A stretch of 64,000 bases of DNA from Mucilaginibacter sp. (GTDB taxonomy: Bacteria; Bacteroidota; Bacteroidia; Sphingobacteriales; Sphingobacteriaceae): contig JAQBOM010000006.1 in the NCBI GenBank assembly GCA_028288025.1, positions 1 to 64,000 on the forward strand. Reading direction: 5' to 3'. Positions within the stretch are counted from its first letter, which is position 1. Each line of letters starts with the position of its first letter. The translations under genes were made by a program, and so were the position numbers. Of this stretch, positions 42,503 to 51,274 are shown piece by piece. The notes beneath the pieces are model-generated. The model saw only the letters and a list, made by a program, of their open reading frames with translations, was not told the origin of the DNA and did not search any database.

Positions 42503-45058
42503 TTAATTAAATCCGCCGGTTAAGCTTTGCGCGATTGAAAAATGGAACTGGCCTCTGTTAGCGTTTGGAATTCCCGGAATTGCATCAAATCCATATCCGT
42601 AGTCAAGCCCAAGCAAACCAAAAATAGGTAAAAATATCCTTGCACCTACACCTACCGAACGTTTAACGTTAAACGGATCAAATTTATTAAAACTATTCCA
42701 AACATTACCGCCTTCCGCAAATGTTAGCAAAAATATGGTAGCCGACTGGCTTTGGATAACCGGGTGACGAAGCTCGAAAGTATATTTATTATAAATGGTA
42801 CTGCCAGGATTGGTATCAACCGTATAATTTGTTCCGGCTGGGATAATCGAAAAATTCTGGTACCCCCGTAAACCGATTATATCGCTTCCCTGTAAAAACT
42901 GGTAGCTTTGCATACCGTCGCCACCTAATTTAAACCTTTCAAAAGGCGATGCACCAACTTCTGAATTGTACTGGCCCAGGAATCCAAAACGAACCTGCGA
43001 CATCAGCACCAGTTTACCGGTTATCCGCTGAAACCATTGCGCATCATACTTAAACTTATAGTATTCAACAAAATGATACCTCTCCTCGGGAGTAGCGATC
43101 TTGTAATTTATATTATTGAACATTGAATACGGCGGAGTACCCTGTACGGTAAATTTAATATTTGACCCCGAGGTAGGATAAATTGGCACATCAAGCGAGT
43201 TACGGCTTAATTCCTGCGTTAACTTGATGTTATATGATGTACCATTTTGGAATAAATAACCGGTGTAGTTATCCAGGTTATAGTGGTCAACATTCAATGA
43301 ATAATTTAACTGAAAAAAGTTATCCGGCCAATTTAAACGCTTACCCAAAGTAACGCCTACACCATTTATCCGTAATTTATTATACAACGGGCTAGTTGTA
43401 GGGTAATATTGGCCTGTTGAGCTTAATTGGGTATAGGCAGATAATGCAAAATAAATAGGCTTCTTGCCTCCCAGCCATGGATCCGAAAACGTAAATGAAA
43501 AATTCTGATACGTCCGGCCGCTCGACTGACCCCTCAGGCTTAGTTTTTGACCATCGCCTTTTGGCAAAGGTTTATAAGCTTTAAGATTAAAAATGTTTCT
43601 TAACGCAAAGTTGTTAAATGTCAATCCTAATGTACCCACCAGCTGCCCGCCGCCAAAACCGCCCGATAGCTCAATCTGATCCGAAGGTTTTTCAACAACA
43701 TTATAAACAATATCAACTGTACCATCCTGCGGATTGATGTTGGTTGGCTTAGGTTCGGTTTTTTGTTCATCAAAATTACCCAACTGTCCAATTTCGCGGG
43801 TACTGCGAATCAATAATTCCTTGTTGAATTTCTGGCCCGGCTTTGTCCTGATCTCACGCATAACCACTTTATCGTTGGTTACATCATTACCTTTAAGGAT
43901 GACCCGGTTTATAGTGTATTGCGGCCCTTCATATACCCTGATATCTATATCGACGGTATCGTTATATATTTTCGTTTGAACAGGATCAGCATTATAGGTT
44001 AAATAGCCGTCATTTAAGTAAAATGACGAAACATCATCATTATTCGGCGTAGGCCCGGTTAAACGTTTGCCTAATTCTTCTTCGCTAAAAATATCGCCTT
44101 TTTTAATTTTTAATATTTTAGCAAGGATTTCGGTAGGATATTTGGCATTTCCCGACCATTTTAGGTTACCAAAATAATATTTATGGCCCTCAAATAATTT
44201 GATCTTTACACCAACGGTGTTTTCGCCGGTTTTAAAAACGGTATCGCTTAACAATTCAGCGTCGCGATAGCCTTTAGCCTGCATCTTTGTAATGAGGTTT
44301 TGCTTATCCTCATCATATTTATCCTGCTTGAATTTCCTCGATCCGAATATATTATAAAACTTCCGGGTCCGCGTTTTCGATAAATAACCGTTCAGCTTTT
44401 TTTGCGAAAAATCCTTATTTCCCTCAAACGTGACCGAGGTGATCATTACTTTTTTCTTCTTGTCAACTACAACATCCAATAGTACGCTGTTTGCATCTCC
44501 CGGGTCTTTCCGCTGTTTAATGGTAACGGTTGCATTTAAAAAGCCCTTTTCATTAAAATGTTTTTTGATGATCGCGGTGGTGGTACTTAACAGGTTCTCA
44601 TTTACAATTTTCCCGGTTTTGTCCGACAATTTTTTCTGAACATCCTCTACTTCACCCTTCCGGATGCCTGTTATGTGCAAACGCGATAAACGGGGGCGTT
44701 CGACTACGGCAATTTCGAGATAGATCGTATCCAGGTTTATTTTGGTGATATTCAATTGTACATCATCAAACAGGCCCTGGCCATATAAATTTTTAACCAC
44801 ATTGGCATTCGCTTCGCCGGGTAAATTGATCTTATCGCCCTTATTTAGTTTCGATATCGTCAGCAAAACGTCCTTGTCGAGGTTTTTGGTACCTTTAATG
44901 GTAACCCCGCCAATGATATAATCCTTCGGTTCGAGGTAGCTCAAACTATCGGGCGGCAACGACGATTTTAACAGAGAACTTCTCGGTTGGTTGCTCACCT
45001 GGGCCCAAACTGCGGAACTTATTACAGAGAAAAGAATAGCAAAAAGTAATTTATTCAT
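42503..45058 (-). CDS. bamA: Outer membrane protein assembly factor BamA
   Basis: Essential Omp85-family insertase of 851 residues. Signal peptide MNKLLFAILFSVISSAVWAQ. Five POTRA domains follow (about 45-450), visible as repeated beta-alpha-alpha-beta patterns such as YIIGGVTIKGTKNLDKDVLL, VMITSVTFEGNKDFSQKKLN and YTINRVILKGNDVTNDKVV. The C-terminal barrel (about 460-851) contains GLRGYQNF, the VRGF/Y-type motif of loop 6, and ends HFSIAQSLTGGFN. It follows uppS by 63 bp in the same orientation. Confidence 0.97.
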   Translation of the reverse strand: MNKLLFAILFSVISSAVWAQVSNQPRSSLLKSSLPPDSLSYLEPKDYIIGGVTIKGTKNLDKDVLLTISKLNKGDKINLPGEANANVVKNLYGQGLFDDVQLNITKINLDTIYLEIAVVERPRLSRLHITGIRKGEVEDVQKKLSDKTGKIVNENLLSTTTAIIKKHFNEKGFLNATVTIKQRKDPGDANSVLLDVVVDKKKKVMITSVTFEGNKDFSQKKLNGYLSKTRTRKFYNIFGSRKFKQDKYDEDKQNLITKMQAKGYRDAELLSDTVFKTGENTVGVKIKLFEGHKYYFGNLKWSGNAKYPTEILAKILKIKKGDIFSEEELGKRLTGPTPNNDDVSSFYLNDGYLTYNADPVQTKIYNDTVDIDIRVYEGPQYTINRVILKGNDVTNDKVVMREIRTKPGQKFNKELLIRSTREIGQLGNFDEQKTEPKPTNINPQDGTVDIVYNVVEKPSDQIELSGGFGGGQLVGTLGLTFNNFALRNIFNLKAYKPLPKGDGQKLSLRGQSSGRTYQNFSFTFSDPWLGGKKPIYFALSAYTQLSSTGQYYPTTSPLYNKLRINGVGVTLGKRLNWPDNFFQLNYSLNVDHYNLDNYTGYLFQNGTSYNIKLTQELSRNSLDVPIYPTSGSNIKFTVQGTPPYSMFNNINYKIATPEERYHFVEYYKFKYDAQWFQRITGKLVLMSQVRFGFLGQYNSEVGASPFERFKLGGDGMQSYQFLQGSDIIGLRGYQNFSIIPAGTNYTVDTNPGSTIYNKYTFELRHPVIQSQSATIFLLTFAEGGNVWNSFNKFDPFNVKRSVGVGARIFLPIFGLLGLDYGYGFDAIPGIPNANRGQFHFSIAQSLTGGFN

Positions 45059-45121
45059 TCGAATATTTTAGTGGGCTAAAAATAATTTATACAGTTGTTA
45101 AAAAGTGTTAAAAGTGAAAAT

Positions 45122-45871
45122 TTAGTTGACCTGCTCGCTGGTCATACCAAAACGGCGCTCCCGTTTCTGATAATCAAGGATAGCGGCATACAAATCTTCT
45201 TTTCGGAAATCGGGCCATAATTTGGGTGTGAAGTATAACTCAGCATACGCAATTTGCCAGAGCAGGTAGTTACTTATCCGGTACTCGCCGCTCGTTCTGA
45301 TCAGCAATTCGGGGTTAGGCATGCCGGTGGTGTATAAATTGTCTTCAAAAGTTTCTTCATCAATATCATCCGTTTTTAATTCTCCGTTCTGCACTTTACC
45401 GGCTATCTTTTTTACAGCCTGCAAAATTTCGCGCCTCGAACTATAGCTTAACGCTAAAGTGAGCACCAGGCCGGTGTTTGCCGCTGTTTTATTGATAGCG
45501 CTCATTAGCTCATCGCGGCATTTTTCGGGAAGCATATCCAGGTCGCCGATAGCCTTTAAACATACGTTATTTTTCATTAACCGGTCAATCTCTTTATGAA
45601 TGGTGCTAACCATCAGCTCCATAATAGCCATCACTTCTAATTTTGGCCGGTTCCAGTTTTCAGAAGAAAAAGTGTACAAGGTTAAATAACCTATGCCGAT
45701 CTCAGCAGCCCCTTCAACAACATCCCTAACTGACAGCACACCGTTATGATGACCGAATATTCTCAATTTGCCTTTATCTTTTGCCCACCGCCCGTTACCG
45801 TCCATAATAATGGCGATATGTTTCGGCAATTTTAACAGATCAATCTTATCCTTATATCCCATCTTGTTCAT
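45122..45871 (-). CDS. uppS: Isoprenyl transferase (undecaprenyl diphosphate synthase)
   Basis: Cis-prenyl transferase of 249 residues that elongates farnesyl diphosphate to the lipid carrier for cell-wall synthesis. Signature motifs: HIAIIMDGNGRWAKDKG near residues 18-34 with the catalytic Asp, YLTLYTFSSENWNRP near 70, and RTSGEYRISNYLLWQIAYAE near 195-214. An in-frame ATG 9 bp downstream (MGYKDKI) is an alternative start. It leads the uppS-bamA-ompH-ompH unit typical of Bacteroidota. Confidence 0.96.
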   Translation of the reverse strand: MNKMGYKDKIDLLKLPKHIAIIMDGNGRWAKDKGKLRIFGHHNGVLSVRDVVEGAAEIGIGYLTLYTFSSENWNRPKLEVMAIMELMVSTIHKEIDRLMKNNVCLKAIGDLDMLPEKCRDELMSAINKTAANTGLVLTLALSYSSRREILQAVKKIAGKVQNGELKTDDIDEETFEDNLYTTGMPNPELLIRTSGEYRISNYLLWQIAYAELYFTPKLWPDFRKEDLYAAILDYQKRERRFGMTSEQVN

Positions 45872-46003
45872 TGGTCCGCCGGTTCATTAAGTGGTTGGTT
45901 ACGCACCTTATTAACTAATGATACCGTATTTTCCCCATCCACGCCTGTTAAAAAGCCGCCGTGTCTGGTAAATCATCAAAATTCAGTTGATTTTTTCAGG
46001 GGA

Positions 46004-46011
46004 CAAAGGTA
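46004..46011 (-). promoter_or_regulatory. Candidate -7 box (TACCTTTG) of the uppS-bamA unit
   Basis: The minus strand reads TACCTTTG about 132 bp before the uppS ATG. No -33 match is seen. Confidence 0.28.
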
Positions 46012-46070
46012 AAACTTAATTGCGTTTTTTTTAGTATGCCGGGGATAAAAGAAAATGGAGGTTTCAAGAA

Positions 46071-46360
46071 AGAGATTAGAGAGCGGAGATTAGCGTTGGT
46101 TAAGCTACTTTATACCTTATTCTACATAACTCAATAATTTTAGTTGCACCGAGAGTGCGTAAAATAAAATCAGGACTGTATCATTTAGTGAAAGAGATAC
46201 ACTTGATACAGGTGATACAGTTTGATACACTGACAAAACATTGTCACCGTTTTAAATATCACCCATGCATTCTTCTATGACTAAGTTATTATTGTCGAAA
46301 TAGGCGTTATTTTAAACTAATCTCTAACATCCAACCTCTAATCTCCAATCACCAACCGCT
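46071..46360. repeat. Word-type inverted repeat flanking the uppS-rlmB gap
   Basis: The left part has AGAGATTAGAGAGCGGAGATTAG (split words AGAGATTAG and GGAGATTAG, 46071-46093); the right part has CTAATCTCT (46318-46326) and CTAATCTCC (46338-46346), their complements. The right part overlaps the last codons and stop of the rlmB gene. Confidence 0.6.
46176..46230. repeat. TGATACA direct repeats with inverted CTGTATCA
   Basis: Units GATACAC, TGATACAG, TGATACAG and TGATACAC occur within 40 bp, and CTGTATCA (46176-46183) is complementary to TGATACAG. The design parallels the TGCGACA array at 39191-39253. Confidence 0.65.
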
Positions 46361-47108
46361 GTCTCACCGCTTCGTAAATGATAATACCCGTAGCGACCGA
46401 AACATTCAGCGACTCTATTTCGCCATACATAGGTATTTTAGTCAGGTGGTCGGCAATGCGTATCAGTTCGTTTCGCACACCGTCTTCTTCCGATCCCATA
46501 ATAATGGCTGTCGGCACGGTATAGTCAGGCGCGTATATATCGTCTGTTGTTTTTTCGGTGCAGCATACCAGTTGCAGGCCCGACTCCTGGAGAAATTTAA
46601 CCGTTTGTACAAAATTGTCATGACGGCAAACGGGTATTTTATATAAAGCGCCCGCCGAAGTTTTTATAGCGTCCGGATTTATTTGAGCCGAACCCTTTGC
46701 GGGGATGACGATCGCGTGTACACCGGCACATTCGGCTGAACGGGCGATGGCGCCCATATTGCGTACATCGGTAATTGCATCCAGCACCAGTATCAACGGC
46801 ACCTTTCCGGTTTCAAACAGCTGCGGGATGATATCTTCAATTTTCTGATAAACGATAGGTGAAATAAACGCGACAGCACCCTGGTGATTTTTAGGTGTCA
46901 GCCGGTTAAGCTTTTCGACCGGAACTTGCTGAGCAGTAATGCCGTATTCATTCAGGAGCGCTTTAAGCTCATTTAACAGGCCGCCTCCTATCCCCCGCTG
47001 CAGGTAAAGTGCCTCAATTTCTTTACCCGAACGTATGGCTTCGACCACCGCCCGAATGCCAAAAACCATTTGATTACTTTCACGTACCGGCCTGGAATTA
47101 TAAGTCAT
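46338..47108 (-). CDS. rlmB: 23S rRNA 2'-O-methyltransferase (RlmB/TrmH family)
   Basis: SPOUT-fold methyltransferase of 256 residues that in E. coli methylates G2251 of 23S rRNA. The N-terminal substrate-binding part (about 12-85) reads VFGIRAVVEAIRSGKEIEAL; the SPOUT knot shows LDAITDVRNMGAIARSAECA near 110-130, IIMGSEEDGV near 205 and IPMYGEIESLNVSVATGI near 225-242, the SAM-binding loop. The last codons and TAG overlap the GATTGGAGATTAG repeat word. Confidence 0.94.
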   Translation of the reverse strand: MTYNSRPVRESNQMVFGIRAVVEAIRSGKEIEALYLQRGIGGGLLNELKALLNEYGITAQQVPVEKLNRLTPKNHQGAVAFISPIVYQKIEDIIPQLFETGKVPLILVLDAITDVRNMGAIARSAECAGVHAIVIPAKGSAQINPDAIKTSAGALYKIPVCRHDNFVQTVKFLQESGLQLVCCTEKTTDDIYAPDYTVPTAIIMGSEEDGVRNELIRIADHLTKIPMYGEIESLNVSVATGIIIYEAVRQRLVIGD

Positions 47109-47129
47109 TTTTTATGATTAATAAGAAGG

Positions 47130-47137
47130 CAAAAGTA
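47130..47137 (-). promoter_or_regulatory. Candidate -7 box (TACTTTTG) of rlmB
   Basis: The minus strand reads TACTTTTG 21 bp before the rlmB ATG. No -33 TTTG is visible. Confidence 0.28.
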
Positions 47138-47376
47138 GCCATATTAATTGATTTTGCACTTATTGAACCGAAGCGGCGTTTTGGTTTTTTGTAAATAATT
47201 AACATTTGAAATGTTTATGCACATGGCATTAAATCGTTGACCATCAATAGCAATTTAAAAGTACTAACAATTTACTCACACCCGCTGTTAATTGCCGCCT
47301 TACAAATTTGCATGTGTTTTAACGATTTATTTCACGTTTAATATCCGAATGTTAGTTAAGCGGAACATCTTTTGTA

Positions 47377-47384
47377 TATTTTTG
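47377..47384 (+). promoter_or_regulatory. Candidate -7 box (TATTTTTG) of dnaB
   Basis: TATTTTTG ends 7 bp before the dnaB ATG, so the transcript would start at or next to the start codon. No good -33 box is present. Confidence 0.33.
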
Positions 47385-47391
47385 TTGTCCC

Positions 47392-48954
47392 ATGATTTTT
47401 GAGAACGAAAACCCAAACCAAAAGCCGAATACGAACGAACGGAAAAGCAGGATAACCAACCCTACCCCCTACAGCGGGCTGGGCAAGCTTCCGCCACAGG
47501 CAACCGACCTTGAAGAGGCTGTTTTGGGTGCTTTAATGCTCGAAAAGGATGCCTTATCCTCAGTAATTGACATCTTAAAGCCAGAGGTTTTCTATAAAGA
47601 TAATCATCAAAAAATATTTCATGCTATCCGGCAACTGTTTGAAAAATCATCACCGGTTGATATACTTACCGTAACGGCGCAGCTGCGCCAGCAGGGTGAG
47701 CTTGAAATGATTGGCGGCGCATACTACATCACCGAATTGACCAACCGCGTCGCTTCGGCTGCCAATATTGAATTTCACTCGCGGATCATTATACAAAAAT
47801 TCATACAGCGCGAATTGATCAGGATCTCAACTGATGTAATACAAAGCGCTTACGAAGATACTACCGACGTGCTCGACTTGCTGGACCGGGCCGAAAAAAA
47901 TCTTTTTGAAATAGCACAAAACAACCTCCGCCGCGATTCGCGAAAGATGGATGACCTGATGCACGAAACACTAAAGGAAATTGAAGCGCTTAAAGATAAA
48001 AAGGACGGCCTAACCGGTGTCGCATCCGGCTTTACAGACCTTGACCGTATGACCTCGGGCTGGCAGAAATCAGACCTGGTAATTATAGCTGCCCGCCCCG
48101 CAATGGGTAAAACGGCTTTTGTTTTAAGCTGTGCACGCAACGCGGCGGTTGATTTTAACAAACCGGTTGTGGTGTTTTCGCTCGAAATGTCGTCGGTTCA
48201 ATTGGTTAACCGTTTAATATCCGGCGAAACACACATTGAACAGGAGAAAATACGTAAAGGTAACCTCGAAGAATGGGAATGGGCTCAGATACACTCAAAA
48301 ATTGGCAGGCTTGAGCAAGCCCCGCTGATCATTGATGATACCCCTGCTCTTAATATTTTTGAATTCAGGGCCAAATGCCGTCGTTTGAAATCGCAGCACG
48401 ATATACAGCTGATCATCATTGACTATTTGCAGCTGATGCAAGGCAAGGGCGGCGATGGCAAAGGCAGTGGTAACCGCGAGCAGGAAATAGGCAGCATATC
48501 GCGCGCCTTAAAATCGGTAGCAAAGGAATTAAATGTGCCTGTGATCGCGCTATCGCAATTGAGTCGCGCGGTTGAAAACCGGCCGGGGGGTTCGAAGCGC
48601 CCGATGCTTTCGGATTTGCGTGAATCCGGTTCAATTGAGCAGGACGCGGATATGGTTTTATTCCTGTACAGGCCGGAATATTACGGCCTGGAGGTAGATG
48701 AGGATAACCTGCCAACCCAGGGTGTGGGCGAGATCATTATCGCCAAGCACCGTAACGGCGAAACAGGAAGGGTTAGATTGAAGTTTGTGGGCAAATATGT
48801 AAAATTCACCGACCTTGACCAGGGCATGGATGGTTCATTCTCCCCGGGCAATGCTTTTACCGGCCTCGCTCCTTCTCAGGATTTTGAAAAACCAAGCAAC
48901 TTTATTATCCGTCCATCCCGAATGGATGATATGGATGATGAGCAGCCGTTTTAA
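47392..48954 (+). CDS. dnaB: Replicative DNA helicase
   Basis: Hexameric 5'-3' helicase of the replication fork, 520 residues. The N-terminal domain starts LPPQATDLEEAVLGALMLEK near 33-52. The RecA-like domain has Walker A in AARPAMGKTAF near 240, VVFSLEMSSVQLVNRLIS next, Walker B in LIIIDYLQLM near 340, and the ending SDLRESGSIEQDADMV with the arginine/sensor motifs. It has a C-terminal tail of about 40 residues rich in Pro, Ser and Asp (SRMDDMDDEQPF). No intein is present. Confidence 0.98.
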   Translation: MIFENENPNQKPNTNERKSRITNPTPYSGLGKLPPQATDLEEAVLGALMLEKDALSSVIDILKPEVFYKDNHQKIFHAIRQLFEKSSPVDILTVTAQLRQQGELEMIGGAYYITELTNRVASAANIEFHSRIIIQKFIQRELIRISTDVIQSAYEDTTDVLDLLDRAEKNLFEIAQNNLRRDSRKMDDLMHETLKEIEALKDKKDGLTGVASGFTDLDRMTSGWQKSDLVIIAARPAMGKTAFVLSCARNAAVDFNKPVVVFSLEMSSVQLVNRLISGETHIEQEKIRKGNLEEWEWAQIHSKIGRLEQAPLIIDDTPALNIFEFRAKCRRLKSQHDIQLIIIDYLQLMQGKGGDGKGSGNREQEIGSISRALKSVAKELNVPVIALSQLSRAVENRPGGSKRPMLSDLRESGSIEQDADMVLFLYRPEYYGLEVDEDNLPTQGVGEIIIAKHRNGETGRVRLKFVGKYVKFTDLDQGMDGSFSPGNAFTGLAPSQDFEKPSNFIIRPSRMDDMDDEQPF

Positions 48955-49060
48955 ATCCATTGGCCCCTTAAAGGGCGCGTGGTTGACAAGTTTTTCTACT
49001 CCATTTCGGGGGCGTGGTACAAAAAGAGTTTTATTTTTTGCTAATTAAACTCGTTCAATT

Positions 49061-49636
49061 ATGACTGCTGAAGAATTTAAAAAACAATGGGATCCGGGTA
49101 AATTTAACAGGTGGGCAGATTTAGAGGTTACGGAAATAGAAAAAGCACCTTTAAGTGCTTTAACCAAAGACTTTTTGAAGGCCGGCTTCCCGGAAGATGC
49201 TGCTCCATTTCTTAACTTTGGATGGAAGAGTGAGAAAGGGAGATTTTACAATATTGCAGAATTGTATCCTAAATACGCAGATATTAATTTAACTAAAAAT
49301 TACTGGATAATAGGTTCTGACGGAGAGGGTAACCCAATATGCTTTGACGTTTCTCAAAATGACAGAGTTATACTTCTTAATCATGAACAAGGATTTGAAA
49401 TAATTTGCGTCATGAATTCAAATATTAACGAATTGGCAGCTTGTTTACTTTTATATAAATATTTCATCAGGAAAATTCAAAAGGAAAATGGCGAAGAAGC
49501 TTATTCAGATGCCAATTTCTCTATTGTCGACCTATCTGAATTAAAAGACAGTTTCAAACAAATCAATAATAATATATTTAAGGAAAGCGGGTTTTGGCGA
49601 AGTGAAATAAATGCCTTAGAAAAAGAAATTGGATAA
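49061..49636 (+). CDS. SUKH/SMI1-like orphan immunity-type protein (tentative)
   Basis: Soluble protein of 191 residues without signal. The segment YWIIGSDGEGNPICFDVSQN followed by RVILLNHEQGFE matches the core of SUKH (SMI1/KNR4-like) proteins, many of which are immunity proteins for polymorphic toxins. The N-terminal FLKAGFPEDAAPFLNF also fits the SUKH-4 start. No toxin, Rhs or secretion gene lies nearby, so it would be an orphan. The DNA is AT-rich compared with its neighbours dnaB and chrA, which could point to transfer. Function is inferred only from motif resemblance. Confidence 0.6.
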   Translation: MTAEEFKKQWDPGKFNRWADLEVTEIEKAPLSALTKDFLKAGFPEDAAPFLNFGWKSEKGRFYNIAELYPKYADINLTKNYWIIGSDGEGNPICFDVSQNDRVILLNHEQGFEIICVMNSNINELAACLLLYKYFIRKIQKENGEEAYSDANFSIVDLSELKDSFKQINNNIFKESGFWRSEINALEKEIG

Positions 49637-49644
49637 ATCGTCAA

Positions 49645-50844
49645 TCAAAATATCAACCCCAAAACAATCCCGACAATAATGATTACCGGGGTTTTTATTT
49701 TAGTGAAATATAAAAGCAAAAATGCGGCGGCCATTATCAAATAGGTCATCCAATCCAGCCCGAAGGGCCTTACCAGTAAAATTAACGCGGTAGCCATAAA
49801 GCCAACGGCTACCGCATTGATGCCACTTAATGAATTTTTTATCCTGGTGATTTTTTTTAGATCGTTCCAGAACGGGACTATAAAAAGAATAAGGATAAAC
49901 CCTGGTGCATTTATTCCTATAACCGCAACTACGCTACCAACTACCTGCCCTATGATACCGCCCCCCTTATTCGCCATAGTAATACCTCCCAAAAACGAGG
50001 TAAAGGAAAACGTTGGGCCAGGCAACGCCTGTTGTAGCGCATATCCCGAAAGAAATTCAGAGTTGGTGAGATAATGCTTTACTTCCACAAATTCGGTGTA
50101 CATCAGCGGTACCAGCACCTGTCCGCCGCCAAATATCAATATCCCGTTACGATAAAAGTTTTCAAACAAACGTATAGGTAAACTGAAAGGAGATGTTTGA
50201 TTTACAACTGCGCCCATCGCTGCAAACAGCAATAAAATGCCGATAAAATAGGTGACCTTTTTTTGATTGACATTTGCAAACAGTTTTACCCGCAATTCAT
50301 TTTCCTGGGGCTGCGTTTCCAATGCTGATGATATAATGCCGCCCATCAATATAAGCAACGGGAATGCATACGCATTCCGAAGGATTAGCGTAGCAATGAG
50401 CGACCCGATAGCAAGCATGGTACTAACCCGGGTCCTTAAAAACTTGTTGGCGAAAGTGTAAGTTGCATAGGCGACAATGCCAACCGCTATCGGCTGTACA
50501 AAACGCAATATCTCAGTAAACTTCGCCCTGTCGGCAAACATCTTATAACTGACCGCCGCTATACACATAATAGTGGCCGACGGCAGCACCCAAATTAAAA
50601 AAGTGATAATTGCTAAACGCAACCCGCCAACTTTCCAACCGATACCAACCAATGTTTGTGTTGACGAGGGCCCGGGCAGCAATTGCGCTAATGCATTCAG
50701 CTCCATCAGTTCACTTTCAGTTACATACCGGCGCTTTTCAACAAACTCACGCATCATTATCGCTACATGCGCCTGCGGCCCGCCAAATGCGGTGAAGGTG
50801 TAGATAAGCACATCACGTAAAAATAAAAGCTTCCGTTTCGTCAT
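49645..50844 (-). CDS. chrA: Chromate transporter (ChrA family, two-domain form)
   Basis: Inner-membrane CHR-family protein of 399 residues made of two homologous halves. Half 1 has FTAFGGPQAHVAIMMREFVE and LAQLLPGPSSTQTLVGIGW; half 2 has GILIFGGGQVLVPLMYTEFV and YALQQALPGPTFSFTSFLG, the duplicated FGGP and LPGP motifs. Long ChrA proteins efflux chromate in characterised cases; in an organism without other evidence the true substrate could be another oxyanion. The ATG (50842-50844) lies inside a repeat word of the upstream gap. It is convergent with the SUKH-like gene with only 8 bp between. Confidence 0.92.
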   Translation of the reverse strand: MTKRKLLFLRDVLIYTFTAFGGPQAHVAIMMREFVEKRRYVTESELMELNALAQLLPGPSSTQTLVGIGWKVGGLRLAIITFLIWVLPSATIMCIAAVSYKMFADRAKFTEILRFVQPIAVGIVAYATYTFANKFLRTRVSTMLAIGSLIATLILRNAYAFPLLILMGGIISSALETQPQENELRVKLFANVNQKKVTYFIGILLLFAAMGAVVNQTSPFSLPIRLFENFYRNGILIFGGGQVLVPLMYTEFVEVKHYLTNSEFLSGYALQQALPGPTFSFTSFLGGITMANKGGGIIGQVVGSVVAVIGINAPGFILILFIVPFWNDLKKITRIKNSLSGINAVAVGFMATALILLVRPFGLDWMTYLIMAAAFLLLYFTKIKTPVIIIVGIVLGLIF

Positions 50845-50893
50845 TGGTTCATTAGTTCACTGGTTCATCAGTTCATTATAAATGAGATATGAA
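50845..50893. repeat. TTCATTAGTTCA word repeat between chrA and the TPR gene
   Basis: Contains GGTTCATTAGTTCACTGGTT and TTCATCAGTTCATTA followed by TGAACTAAT, so ATTAGTTCA can pair with TGAACTAAT. The same words occur at 37933-38040. Confidence 0.7.
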
Positions 50894-51229
50894 CTAATAG
50901 TCGTCATCATCTTCGCCGGTGGCCAGGCGGTAAACTGCCTGTAATTCGGAAAAAGCATGATTGTCCCGCTGTTCACGGGTCACTTTCATGCCGGTTTCAT
51001 ACGTATTTATCGCATCCTGCTTGCGGTTTAATGCTTCGTATAGCTTCCCTAAATGGTAATATGTGCCGCTATAATCCGGATGTTTTTCAACCAGTTCCTC
51101 GTAAAATGCCAAAGCTTTGTCCGTTTGTTCAAGGCGCAAATATTCGGTGGCGAGGGCATATTTTAAAAAGGGGTCATCCGGCTCGTTTTTAAAATATTCC
51201 AATAGCTTTTCTAATCTGTTTACCGCCAT
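50894..51229 (-). CDS. Small tetratricopeptide-repeat protein
   Basis: Soluble protein of 111 residues made of about three TPR units: DPFLKYALATEYLRLEQTDK, ALAFYEELVEKHPDYSGTYY and HLGKLYEALNRKQDAINTYE, with the usual small/large residue pattern (A8, G/A8, Y, P). It ends in an acidic tail EDDDDY. TPR proteins serve as protein-binding scaffolds; the partner is unknown. It is divergent from etfB, sharing a 45-bp gap. Confidence 0.85.
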   Translation of the reverse strand: MAVNRLEKLLEYFKNEPDDPFLKYALATEYLRLEQTDKALAFYEELVEKHPDYSGTYYHLGKLYEALNRKQDAINTYETGMKVTREQRDNHAFSELQAVYRLATGEDDDDY

Positions 51230-51251
51230 TTTAAACTCTCTCTTTTTTAAC

Positions 51252-51259
51252 TAAATTTG
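51252..51259 (+). promoter_or_regulatory. Candidate -7 box (TAAATTTG) of the etf operon
   Basis: TAAATTTG ends 15 bp before the etfB ATG; a TTTT (51229-51232) lies 19 bp upstream, one base off the TTTG -33 box. Confidence 0.42.
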
Positions 51260-51274
51260 CAAAAACCTATTTGT

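Larger units (their letters stand above)
45872..46337. other. Gene-free stretch with word repeats
   Basis: 466 bp upstream of uppS. It holds a TACCTTTG box on the minus strand (plus 46004-46011), the outer inverted repeat 46071-46360 and the TGATACAG repeats near 46176-46230. No gene is supported. Confidence 0.55.
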
